A stretch of DNA of 64,000 nucleotides from Streptomyces cinnamoneus (GTDB taxonomy: Bacteria; Actinomycetota; Actinomycetes; Streptomycetales; Streptomycetaceae). How positions within the stretch are numbered: the first letter of the stretch is position 1; every line of letters starts with the position of its first letter. Below are positions 8,901 through 20,900 of this stretch, piece after piece. Made by a program: the position numbers and the translations under genes. The stretch spans positions 1 to 64,000 of the forward strand of contig NZ_PKFQ01000002.1 in NCBI RefSeq assembly GCF_002939475.1, given 5' to 3'. The notes beneath the pieces are model-generated. The model searched no databases, had not been told where the DNA came from, and was given only the letters and a program-made list of their open reading frames with translations.

Positions 8901-11900
8901 TGCTGAGCGTGCCCGCGGTCGGCGTGGAGGACGACTTCTTCGCGCTCGGCGGGCACTCGCTCCTGGTGGTCTCACTGGTCGAGTGGCTGCGTGAGCGAGG
9001 CGTGTCGGTGTCGGTGCGTGCGCTGTTCGCGACGCCGACGCCGGCCGGGTTGGCGGCGGTGGCCGGGCCCGGGCAGGTCGTGGTGCCGCCGAACCGCATC
9101 CCCATCGGGACGAGCGAGATCACGCCGGAGATGCTGCCGCTGGTGGAGCTGACCGAGGCGGAGATCGCACGGGTCGTGGCCGCGGTGCCGGGCGGCGCCG
9201 CGAACGTCGCCGACGTCTATCCGCTGGCCCCCCTGCAAGAGGGCATGTTCTTCCACCACCTCATGTCCGACCGGGAAGGGGGAGACGTCTACGCCACCCC
9301 GACCGTGGTGGAGTTCGCGACCCGTGAACGCCTGGACGAGTTCGTCGCGGCCCTGCGCTGGGTGGTGGACCGCCACGACATCTACCGCACGGCGATCCTG
9401 TGGGAAGGGCTGCGCGAGCCGGTCCAGGTGGTGGTCCGGGAGGCGGAGCTTCCGGTGGAGGAAGTCGTCCTGGACGCGGACGGCGGGGACCCTGCCGAGC
9501 AACTGCAGGCGGCGGACGGCTCGCGGATGGACCTCGGCCGCGCGCCCCTGATGACCGTCCGCGTCGCGGCCGAGCCGGGCACCGCCGAGGGCCGGTGGCT
9601 GGCGCTGGTGCGCATCCACCACCTGGTGCAGGACCACACGGCCCTGGACGTGCTGCTGGGAGAGCTGCGCGCCTTCCTCTCCGGTACGACCGACGAGCTG
9701 CCGGAGCCGCTGCCGTTCCGCGAGTTCGTCGCCCAGGCACGGCTGGGGGTCGCCCCCGCCGCCCACGAGCGCTACTTCGCCGGACTGCTGGGGGACGTCG
9801 AGGAGACGACGGCGCCGTTCGGCCTGTTCGACGTGCACAGCGACGGAAGCGAGGTCACGCAGGCCCACCTGCCGGTGGAGGATGCGCTTGCCGGGCGGTT
9901 GCGGGAGGTGGCGCGGTCGTTGGGGGTGAGTCCGGCGACGGTGTTCCATCTGGCGTGGGCGCGGGTGCTGGCGACGGTTTCGGGCCGTGACGACGTGGTG
10001 TTCGGGACGGTGTTGTTCGGGCGGATGAACGCGGGGGCGGGTGCCGACCGCGTCCCCGGTCTGTTCATCAACACCCTGCCCGTACGGGTCCGCGTGAAGG
10101 GGCAGAGTGTCGGGGAGGCCCTGGCGGGGATGCGGGGGCAGCTCGCCGATCTGATGGTGCACGAGCACGCCCCGCTGACCGTGGCCCAGAGCGCCAGCGG
10201 CCTGCCCGGCGGCACCCCGCTGTTCACCTCGCTCTTCAACTACCGGCACAACCAGGACGCCCCCCGGGAACAGAGCACAGCCCTGCGCGGCATGAGCGTC
10301 CTGTCCTACCGCGACCTCAGCAACTACCCGCTCACCGTCTCCATCGACGTCGGTGAGACCGACTTCGCCATCACCGTCGACGCCACGACTCCGGCCGACC
10401 CCCGCCACGTGTGCACCCTGCTGCACACCGCCCTCGGCAACCTCGTCACGGCTCTGGAGGAGGACGGCGTCACGCCGCTTGCGGCGGTGGACGTGCTGGA
10501 TGCCGCCACCGTGAGGCGACTGGTCGAAGAGTGGAGCACGCGCGCGTGGCCCACGCCACGGAGGCGGGACGACGCGGCCGCCACGACGGGCACGCGCGCG
10601 TTCGTGCTCGACGAGACCCTGCGTCCCGTGCCCGTCGGGGTGGTCGGGGACCTGTACGTGACGGCCCGGCGCGGAACCACCGCCCTCCCGTGCCCCTTCG
10701 CGGCAGATCCGGACGAGCGGATGTACCGCACCGGGGACCGGGTGCGCTGGACTGCGGACGGGCGGCTGGAACACCTCGGGCGCGCCGGCGAGCAGCTCCG
10801 CCTCGGTGGGTTCCGGGTGGAGCCCGGCGAGATCGAGGCCGTGCTCGCCGCCCACCCCCGGGTGGCCCGCGCGGCCGTGGCCGTCCGCGAGGACGCCGCC
10901 GGTGGCGAACGCCTGGTCGCCTACCTCGAGGCCGCCGGCCAGGGCGCGCACACGGACGGCGGCGGCCTGGCCGACGCCCTGCGCGGATACGCGGTGGGGC
11001 GTCTGCCGCAGCACCTCCAGCCCGCCGACATCGTGCTGATCGACGCGCTGCCGTCGACGACGGACGGACACCTGGACCGCGCGGCGCTGCCCGCCCTCGA
11101 CCACGCGACCGCCGCCCGGCCCGCCGGCCGGGCACCCGCCAACGCGGTGGAGGAGATCCTCTGCGCCGAGTTCGCCACCGTCCTGGGTCTCGACCACGTC
11201 GGAGTGGACGACAACTACTTCCTGCTCGGCGGCCAGTCGTTGTCGGCGACGCGCCTGGTGAGCCGTCTGCGGTCGGTGCTCGGCGTCGAGGTGCCCTTGC
11301 GGGCGCTGTTCGAGTGCCCCACACCGTCGGGTCTGGCCGCACGGTTGGTGCAGGCGGAGCCGGGGCGTGTGGCGTTGGGTGCGGGGGTGCGTCCGGAGCG
11401 GGTGCCGTTGTCGTTCGCGCAGCGGCGGTTGTGGTTCATCGGGCAGTTGGAGGGGCCGAGTGCCACCTACAACATTCCCCTCGCCTTGCGTCTGTCTGGT
11501 GGGTTGGATCGTGACGCTCTGGTGGCGGCGCTGGGGGATGTCGTGGGGCGTCATGAGGTGCTGCGCACGGTGTTCCCGGTGGTGGACGGTGAGCCGTGTC
11601 AGCGGGTGTTGTCGGTCGGGGAGGCCGGGTTCGCTGTCGAGGTCGCCGAGGTGGCCGAGGAGGCGTTGACGGAGGCGGTGGACCGCGCCTCTCGGCATGC
11701 CTTCGACCTGTCCGGCGAGGTTCCGGTGCGGGCGTGGTTGTTCGCGGTGGCGCCGGATGAGCATGTGCTGGTGCTGGTGTTGCATCACATCGCTGGTGAC
11801 GGCTGGTCGATGGGGCCGTTGGCGCGGGATGTGTCGGTGGCGTACGCGGCGCGGTGTGCTGGTGGCGAGCCTGGGTGGTCGGCGTTGCCGGTGCAGTACG

Positions 11901-14900
11901 CGGATTACGCGCTGTGGCAGCGTGAGTTGCTGGGCGATGAGGGTGACCCCGAGAGTGTGATCTCGCGGCAGGTGGCCTATTGGCGTGAGGCGTTGGCGGG
12001 GGCGCCGGAGGAGCTGGAGCTGCCGGTGGATCGGCCGCGGCCGGCGGAGTCTTCCCACCGTGGGTACGTCGCGCGGGTCGACGTACCGGCTGACGTGCAT
12101 CAAGCCCTCCTGCGTATGGCGCGGGCTGAGGGTGTGACGCTGTTCATGGTGGTGCAGGCGGCGTTGGCGGTGTTGTTGTCGAAGGTGGGTGCGGGTGTTG
12201 ATGTGCCGATTGGTGCGTCGGTGGCGGGGCGTACGGATCAGGCGTTGGAGGGGTTGGTTGGTTTCTTCGTCAATACGTTGGTGATGCGGACGGAGTTGTC
12301 GGGTGATCCGTCGTTGGCTGAGGTGTTGGGGAGGGTGCGGGAGACGAGTCTGGCGGCGTATGAGCGGCAGGATGTGCCGTTTGAGAAGTTGGTGGAGGAG
12401 TTGGCGCCGGTTCGTTCGTTGGCGCGGCATCCGTTGTTCCAGGTGATGCTCACGGTGCAGAACACGGGCTCGGTGGTGGGGGGTGAGGGTTCTGCGCTGT
12501 TGCCGGGGGTGCGGAGTGAGCCGTTGTCCGCGGAGGTGGGAGCGGCGAAGTTCGATCTGGACGTGAACTTGAGTGAGTCCTTCGCCCCCGACGGCACTCC
12601 CGGCGGCCTGCACGGCGCCTTGGTCGCGTCGACGGACCTCTTCGACCGTGCCACGGCCGCCCGGATCTCCGACTGGCTGGTACGGGTGCTGTCCACGGTC
12701 GTCGAGGCACCGGACACCCGGCTGTCCGCCCTGGAAGTGCTGACGCCGCCCGAGCGGCAGCGAGTTCTGGAGGAGTGGAACGACACCGCGCTGGAAGCCC
12801 CGGCGGTGACCGTCCCGGAGTTGTTCGCGGCGCAGGTGGCGCGGACGCCGGATGCGGTGGCGGTGGTGTGTGGGGATGTGCGGTTGAGCTATCGCGAGCT
12901 TGATGGGCGGGCGGATGCTCTGGCGGGTGTTCTGCGTGCTGCCGGTGTGGGGCTGGAAAGCGTCGTGGGGTTGTGTCTGCCGCGTGGTGTGGAGATGGTG
13001 GCGGCGGTTTTGGGGGTGTGGAAGGCCGGGGGCGCGTATGTGCCGGTGGATGCGGAGTATCCCGTGGAGCGGGTGGCTTTCATGCTCACCGACAGCGGCG
13101 CCTCCGTACTGGTCGGCACCCGTGAGGCGCTGGAATCGCTGGAAGGCGCTGTGCCGTCGGGTGTGTCGGTCGTGACGGTGGACGATCCGGCTGTCGAGGC
13201 GGCCCTGGCAACGCACCCCGATACTGCGCCTCCGGTGGTGTGGCGTGGGGGTGGGTTGGCGTATGTGGTGTATACGTCGGGTTCTTCTGGGTTGCCGAAG
13301 GGTGTGGCGGTGACGCATGGGGGGCTGGCGAATTATGTGGCGGTGGTGCCGGGGCGCGTGGGGTTCGGTGGCGTGGGGGTGCGGTATGCGTTGTTGCAGC
13401 CTCAGGTGACGGACTTGGGGAACACGGTGGTGTTCGCGAGTTTGGTTTCGGGTGGGGTGCTGCATGTGCTGGATGCGCAGGCGGTGACCGACCCTGGGGT
13501 GGTGGCTGCGTATGTGGCTGAGCATGAGATCGATTGTGTGAAGGTGGTGCCGTCGCATTTGGCGGCGCTGGGTGCGGTGGGTGGTCTGGCGGGGTTGGTT
13601 CCTGCTCGGTCGTTGGTGGTGGGGGGTGAGTCGGCTCGTTCGAGCTGGGTGGGGGAGTGGTTGGATGCCGCTGGTGATGTGGCGGTGTTCAATCACTATG
13701 GTCCGACGGAGGCGACGGTTGGTGTGGTCGCCGGTCGTTTGGACGCGGCGACGGTTGCTGGTGGTGTGGTGCCGATCGGTGCGCCGTTGGGGAACTCGTG
13801 CGCCTATGTGCTGGACGAGTGGTTGCGGCCGGTGCCGGTTGGTGTGGTGGGGGAGTTGTATGTCTGCGGTGTGCAGTTGGCTCGGGGGTATGTGGGGCGT
13901 GCGCGGCTGACGGCGGAGCGTTTCGTGGCGTGTCCGTTCGTGTCTGGTCAGCGGATGTATCGCACGGGTGACCGGGCGCGGTGGACTGCGGACGGTCGGT
14001 TGGTGTTCGCGGGCCGTGCGGATGATCAGGTGAAGATCCGCGGCTTCCGCGTCGAACCCGCCGAGGTCCAGGCAGTGCTCTCCACCGCCCACCCGGACGC
14101 CGCACAGGTGGCCGTGACCGTCCACGAGGACAAGGCCGGAGACCCGCAGCTGGTGTGCTACGTGGTCCCGGCCGAGGGCGCGGATCCCACAGGAGTGACC
14201 GACGCCCTGCGGGCGCTCGCCACCCGGACCTTGCCCCAGCACATGGTGCCGGCAGCTTTTGTGGTCCTGGATGTGTTGCCGTTGACGGGTAACGGCAAGT
14301 TGGATCGTGGGGCGTTGCCGGCGCCTGATTTCGCTGGTGTCGCGGGTGGGGGCCGGGCTCCTGCGGATGCTCAGGAAGAGCTGTTGTGTCAGGCGTTCGC
14401 GGACATCCTGGGTCTGCCCGCGGTCGGTGTGGAGGACGACTTCTTCGCGCTCGGTGGGCATTCGCTGCTGGCGGTCTCCTTGGTGGAGCGGTTGCGGGCG
14501 CGGGGTGTGGCGGTCTCGGTGCGTGCCCTGTTCGCCACGCCCACTCCCGCTGGTCTGGCGGCGGTCGCCGGGCCCAGGCCGGTCGAGGTGCCGCCGAACC
14601 TGATCCCGCCCGGCGCGGAGGAGATCACGCCGGGCATGCTGCCGCTGGTGGGCCTCACCGAGGCCGAGCTGGCCTGCGTCGTGGCCACCGTGCCCGGTGG
14701 TGCCGCGAACATCGCCGACGTCTACCCCCTGGCCCCCCTCCAGGAAGGCGTCTTCTTCCACCACCTCATGGCCGACCAGGACCGAGGCGTCTACGTGTCG
14801 CCCACCGTGGCCCGCTTCGACGCGCGCGAACGGCTCGACGAGTTCCTCCAGGCGCTCCAGTGGGTCGTGAACCGCCACGACATCTACCGCACCGCTGTCA

Positions 14901-17900
14901 TGTGGGAGGGGCTGCGCGAGCCCGTGCAGGTCGTGTCCCGGCATGTGGAACTGCCGGTCGAAGAAGTCGTCCTCGCTCCGGACGGACCGCAGCCGGCCGA
15001 CCAGTTGCTGGCCGCGGCCGGTTCGTGGATGGCCGTGGACCGTGCCCCCCTGCTGACGGTGCACGTCGCGGCCGAGCCGGGCACCGCCGGCCGGTGGCTG
15101 GCGCTGGTGCGGATCCACCACCTGGTGCAGGACCACACCGCCATGGAGGTGCTGCTCGGCGAGCTCCGCGCCTTCCTGTCCGGCAAGGCGGCCGACCTGC
15201 CCGAGCCGGTGCCGTTCCGCGAGTTCGTGGCGCAGGCCCGGCTCGGGGTCTCCCGGGACGAGCACGAACGGCACTTCGCCGAGCTGCTCGGAGACGTCAC
15301 CGAGACCACCGCACCGTACGGCCTCCTCGACGTCTACCACGACGGGACCGACGTCATCGAGGCCCGCCTGCCGGTCGAGGGGCAACTCGCCACGCGCGTA
15401 CGCGAGGCGGCGCGCTCCCGGGGGCTCAGCCCGGCGACCGTCTTCCATCTGGCGTGGGCGAGGGTGCTGGCCTCCGTGTCGGGGCGCGACGACGTGGTGT
15501 TCGGCACGGTGCTGTTCGGCCGGATGAACGCGGGGACGGGCGCCGACCGCGTCCCCGGCCTGTTCATCAACACCCTGCCGGTACGCGTCCGCGTGGGCGG
15601 GCAGAGCGTCGGCGACGCGCTCACCGGCCTGCGCGGCCAGCTCGCCGACCTGCTGGCCCACGAACACGCACCGCTGTCCCTCGCCCAGGCGGCCAGCGGC
15701 ATCGTCGGCGGCAGCCCGCTGTTCACCTCGATGTTCAACTACCGGTACAGCCAGCCGGCGGTCCGTGAGCCCGGCACCGCACCCGCCGACGCCTTCGCCG
15801 GAATCAGCGAACTGATGTCCCGGCAACGCACGACCTACCCCATGGCCGTCTCCGTCGACGACGCGGGGGACTGGTTCCTGCTGACCGTCGAGACGCTTCC
15901 GCCAGCCGATCCGGACCGCGTCTGCGCCATGCTCCGCACCAGCCTGGACCGTCTGGTCGCCGCCCTCGAAGAGGCACCTGAGACGCCGCTCGGCGCGGTC
16001 GACGTGCTGGACGCGGCGGAAACGCTTCGCCTGGTCGAGACCTGGAACGCCACCGAGCGCCCCCTGCCGCCGGCCACCGTGCCCGAGCTGATCGCGGCGC
16101 AGGCGGGGCGTACGCCCGGCGCGGCCGCTGTGGTGTGCGACGGGAACGAGGTCTCCTACGCCGAGCTGGACGCCCGCGCCAACCAGCTGTCCCGCTACCT
16201 GCGGGACGCCGGAGTCGGTCCGGAAAGCGTCGTGGGGCTCTGCCTGCCCCGGGGCGTCGACATGATCGTGGCGCTCCTCGGCGTGTGGAAGGCCGGCGCG
16301 GCGTACGTTCCCCTGGACGCCGCGTACCCGGTGGAGCGGCTTGAGTTCGTCCTCGCCGACAGCGGTGCCGCCCTGGTGCTCGGCCACCGCGGTCTCGTAC
16401 GGCGGCTGACCGCGAACCACGTCGTGTGCCTGGACGACCCCCGGGTCCTGGAGGAGGTGGCCGAGCGTTCCGACCGGCCGCTGCCGATGGCGTCGGGGCC
16501 CGAGCACCTGGCCTACGTGATCTACACGTCGGGTTCGACGGGGCTGGCCAAGGGCGTGGCCGCCCGCCACGGCGGCCTGCTGAACATGGCGCTGGCCCTG
16601 GGGCCGGTGCTCGGCGCGGCTCCGGGCGTCAGAGTCCTGCAGTTCGCCTCGTTCAGCTTCGACGCCTCGGTGCTGGACGTCGCGGCGACCCTGGCGGCCG
16701 GCGGCACCCTCGTGGTGGCCACGTCCGCCGAGCGGACCGACACCGCCCTGCTGACGCGGATGGTGCGCGAGACGGGCGTGACGTCCGCCAGCGTGGTGCC
16801 CTCCCTGCTGGCCACCTTGGACCCGGCCGATCTCGCCGGCGTCTCCACGATGCTGGTCGGCGCGGAACCGATCTCCACGCCGCAGGCCGAGGCGTGGTCG
16901 GCGGGCCGGCGGCTGGTCAACACGTACGGACCCACCGAGGCCACGGTGATGGTGACGGCCGGACGCGTCGAGCCCGGCGGCCGCCGGGAGGTGCCGATGG
17001 GCTCGCCGGTGGCGAACAGCAAGGTGTTCGTGCTCGACGGCGCCCTCCGCCCCGCTCCCGTGGGCGTGGTCGGCGACCTGTACGTGGCCGGGGCGCAGCT
17101 CACGCGCGGGTACGCGGGCCGGCCCGGACTGACGGCGGAGCGCTTCGTCGCGTGTCCGTACGAGCCCGGTGGGCTGCGGATGTACCGCACCGGGGACCGG
17201 GCGCGCTGGGGCGCGGACGGGCAGCTGGTGTTCGCGGGGCGTGCGGACGACCAGGTGAAGATCCGCGGCTTCCGGGTCGAGCCGGGCGAGGTCGAGGCCG
17301 TGCTGACGGCCCACCCGGGCGTCGGGCAGGCCGCCGTCGTGGCGCGCGAGGACGTGCCGGGTGACAAGGGTCTGGTGGCCTATCTGGTGCCGGCGCGGCA
17401 GGAGGTCGATGGTCTTGTCGAGGCGGTGCGCGCACAGGTTGCCGAGCGGCTTCCGTCGTACATGGTGCCGGCTGCGTTCGTGGTTCTGGAGGCGTTGCCG
17501 CTGACGGTGAACGGCAAGGTGGACCGCAGGGCGTTGCCTGCCCCGGACTTCGCCGAGGTGGCGGGTGCGGGGGGCCGGGTGCCGGCTGATGCCCGGGAGG
17601 AGCTGTTGTGTCTGGCGTTCGCCGAGGTGCTCGGGTTGCCGGTCGTCGGTGCCGATGACGACTTCTTCGCCCTGGGTGGTCACTCGCTCCTCGCCACGCG
17701 CCTGGTGAGCCGGGTGCGCGCTGTGCTCGGGGTCGAGGTGTCCCTGCGGACGCTGTTCGACAACCCCACGCCGGCACGCTTGGCCGCTCGTGTGATCCAT
17801 GCCGCCCCGGGGCGTGTGGCGTTGGGTGCGGGGGTGCGTCCGGAGCGGGTGCCGTTGTCGTTCGCTCAGCGCCGGTTGTGGTTCATCGGGCAGTTGGAGG

Positions 17901-20900
17901 GGCCGAGCGCGACATACAACATTCCGTTGGCTTTGCGTCTGTCTGGTGGCTTGGATCGTGACGCTCTGGTGGCGGCCCTGGAGGATGTCGTCGGGCGTCA
18001 TGAGGTGCTGCGCACGGTGTTCCCGGTGGCGGATGGTGAGCCGTGTCAGCGGGTGTTGTCGGTCGGGGAGGCCGGCTTCGCTGTCGAGGTCGTCGAGATG
18101 GCCGAGGAGGCGTTGACGGAGGCGGTGGAGCGCGCCGCCCGGCGCCCCTTCGACCTGTCCGGCGAGATACCCGTGCGGGCGTCGCTCTTCGCGGTGGCGC
18201 CGGATGAGCATGTGCTGGTGCTGGTGATCCATCACATCGCCGGTGATGGCTGGTCGATGGGGCCGTTGGCGCGGGATGTGTCGACGGCCTACGCCGCCCG
18301 TCGTGAAGGCCGCCAGCCGCAGTGGACCGACCTGCCGGTGCAGTACGCGGACTACGCCCTATGGCAACGCACGTTGATCGGCGACGAGACCGACCCCGAA
18401 AGCATCCTGTCCCAGCAGTTGGCCTACTGGCGCGAGGCCCTCTCCGGCGCACCGCAGGAGCTCGACCTGCCCGCGGACCGCCCACGCCCGGCACAGGCCG
18501 GCTACCGCGGACACACCGTGCCGGTGGAGGTGCCCGCCGACGTCCACCGTCAGCTGCTCGCGGTGGCGCGGGCTGAGGGTGTGACGCTGTTCATGGTGGT
18601 GCAGGCGGCGTTGGCGGTGTTGTTGTCGAAGGTGGGTGCGGGTGTTGATGTGCCGATTGGTGCGTCGGTGGCGGGGCGTACGGATCAGGCGTTGGAGGGG
18701 TTGGTTGGTTTCTTCGTCAATACGTTGGTGATGCGGACGGAGTTGTCGGGTGATCCGTCGTTCGCTGAGGTGTTGGGGAGGGTGCGGGAGACGAGTCTGG
18801 CGGCGTATGAGCGGCAGGATGTGCCGTTTGAGAAGTTGGTGGAGGAGTTGGCGCCGGTTCGTTCGTTGGCGCGGCATCCGTTGTTCCAGGTGATGCTCAC
18901 GGTGCAGAACACGGGCTCGGTGGTGGGGGGTGAGGGTTCTGCGCTGTTGCCGGGGGTGCGGAGTGAGCCGTTGTCCGCGGAGGTGGGAGCGGCGAAGTTC
19001 GATCTGGATGTGAACCTGAGTGAGTCCTTCGCCCCCGACGGCACTCCCGACGGCCTGCACGGCGCCTTGGTCGCGTCGACGGACCTCTTCGACCGTGCCA
19101 CGGCCGCCCGGATCTCCGACTGGCTGGTACGGGTGCTGTCCACGGTCGGCGAGGCACCGGACACCCGGCTGTCCGCCCTGGAAGTGCTGACGCCGCCCGA
19201 GCGGCAGCGAGTTCTGGAGGAGTGGAACGAAACCGCGCTGGAAGCCCCGGCGGTGACCGTCCCGGAGTTGTTCGCGGCGCAGGTGGCGCGGACGCCGGAT
19301 GCGGTGGCGGTGGTGTGTGGGGATGTGCGGTTGAGCTATCGCGAGCTTGATGGGCGGGCGGATGCTCTGGCGGGTGTTCTGCGTGCTGCCGGCGTGGGGC
19401 TGGAAAGCGTTGTGGGGTTGTGTCTGCCGCGTGGTGTGGAGATGGTGGCGGCGGTTTTGGGGGTGTGGAAGGCCGGGGGCGCGTATGTGCCGGTGGATGC
19501 GGAGCATCTCGTGGAGCTGGTGGCTTTGATGCTACACGAAAGCGGCGTCTCCGTCATGGTAGCCACCCGTGAGGCGCTGGAATCGCTGGAAGGCGTTGTG
19601 ACTTCGGGTGTGTCGGTCGTGACGGTGGACGATCCGGCTGTCGAGGCGGCCTTGGCAACGAACCCCGATACTGCGCCTCCGGTGGTGTGGCGTGGGGGTG
19701 GGTTGGCGTATGTGGTGTATACGTCGGGTTCTTCTGGGTTGCCGAAGGGTGTGGCGGTGACGCATGGGGGGCTGGCGAATTATGTGGCGGTGGTGCCGGG
19801 GCGCGTGGGGTTCGGTGGCGTGGGGGTGCGGTATGCGTTGTTGCAGCCTCAGGTGACGGACTTGGGGAACACGGTGGTGTTCGCGAGTTTGGTTTCGGGT
19901 GGGGTGCTGCATGTGCTGGATGCGCAGGCGGTGACCGACCCTGGGGTGGTGGCTGCGTATGTGGCTGAGCATGAGATCGATTGTGTGAAGGTGGTGCCGT
20001 CGCATTTGGCGGCGCTGGGTGCGGTGGGTGGTCTGGCGGGGTTGGTTCCTGCTCGGTCGTTGGTGTTGGGGGGTGAGTCGGCTCGTTCGAGCTGGGTGGG
20101 GGAGTTGTTGGAGGCCGCTGGTGATGTGGCGGTGTTCAATCACTATGGTCCGACGGAGGCGACGGTTGGTGTGGTCGCCGGTCGTTTGGACGCGGCGACG
20201 GTTGCTGGTGGTGTGGTGCCGATCGGTGCGCCGTTGGGGAACTCGTGCGCCTATGTGCTGGACGAGTGGTTGCGGCCGGTACCGGTTGGTGTGGTGGGGG
20301 AGTTGTATGTCTGCGGTGTGCAGTTGGCTCGGGGGTATGTGGGGCGTGCGCGGCTGACGGCGGAGCGTTTCGTGGCGTGTCCGTTCGTGTCTGGTCAGCG
20401 GATGTATCGCACGGGTGACCGGGCGCGGTGGACTGCGGACGGTCGGTTGGTGTTCGCGGGCCGTGCGGATGATCAGGTGAAGATCCGCGGCTTCCGCGTC
20501 GAACCCGCCGAGGTCCAGGCAGTGCTCTCCACCGCCCACCCGGACGCCGCACAGGTGGCCGTGACCGTCCACGAGGACAAGGCCGGAGACCCGCAGCTGG
20601 TGTGCTACGTGGTCCCGGCCGAGGGCGCGGATCCCACAGGAGTGACCGACGCCCTGCGGGCGCTCGCCACCCGGACGTTGCCCCAGCACATGGTGCCGGC
20701 AGCTTTTGTGGTCCTGGATGTGTTGCCGTTGACGGGTAACGGCAAGTTGGATCGTGGGGCGTTGCCGGCGCCTGATTTCGCTGGTGTCGCGGGTGGGGGC
20801 CGGGCTCCTGCGGATGCTCAGGAAGAGCTGTTGTGTCAGGCGTTCGCGGACATCCTGGGTCTGCCCGCGGTCGGTGTGGAGGACGACTTCTTCGCGCTCG

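Noticed and set aside
8972..18235. A very long open frame on the - strand (about 3,090 codons) opposite the NRPS gene
   Set aside because: High-GC codon bias opens antisense frames. The translation is repetitive Arg/His/Gln-rich text mirroring NRPS repeats, with no domain, and the + strand has full NRPS domains.
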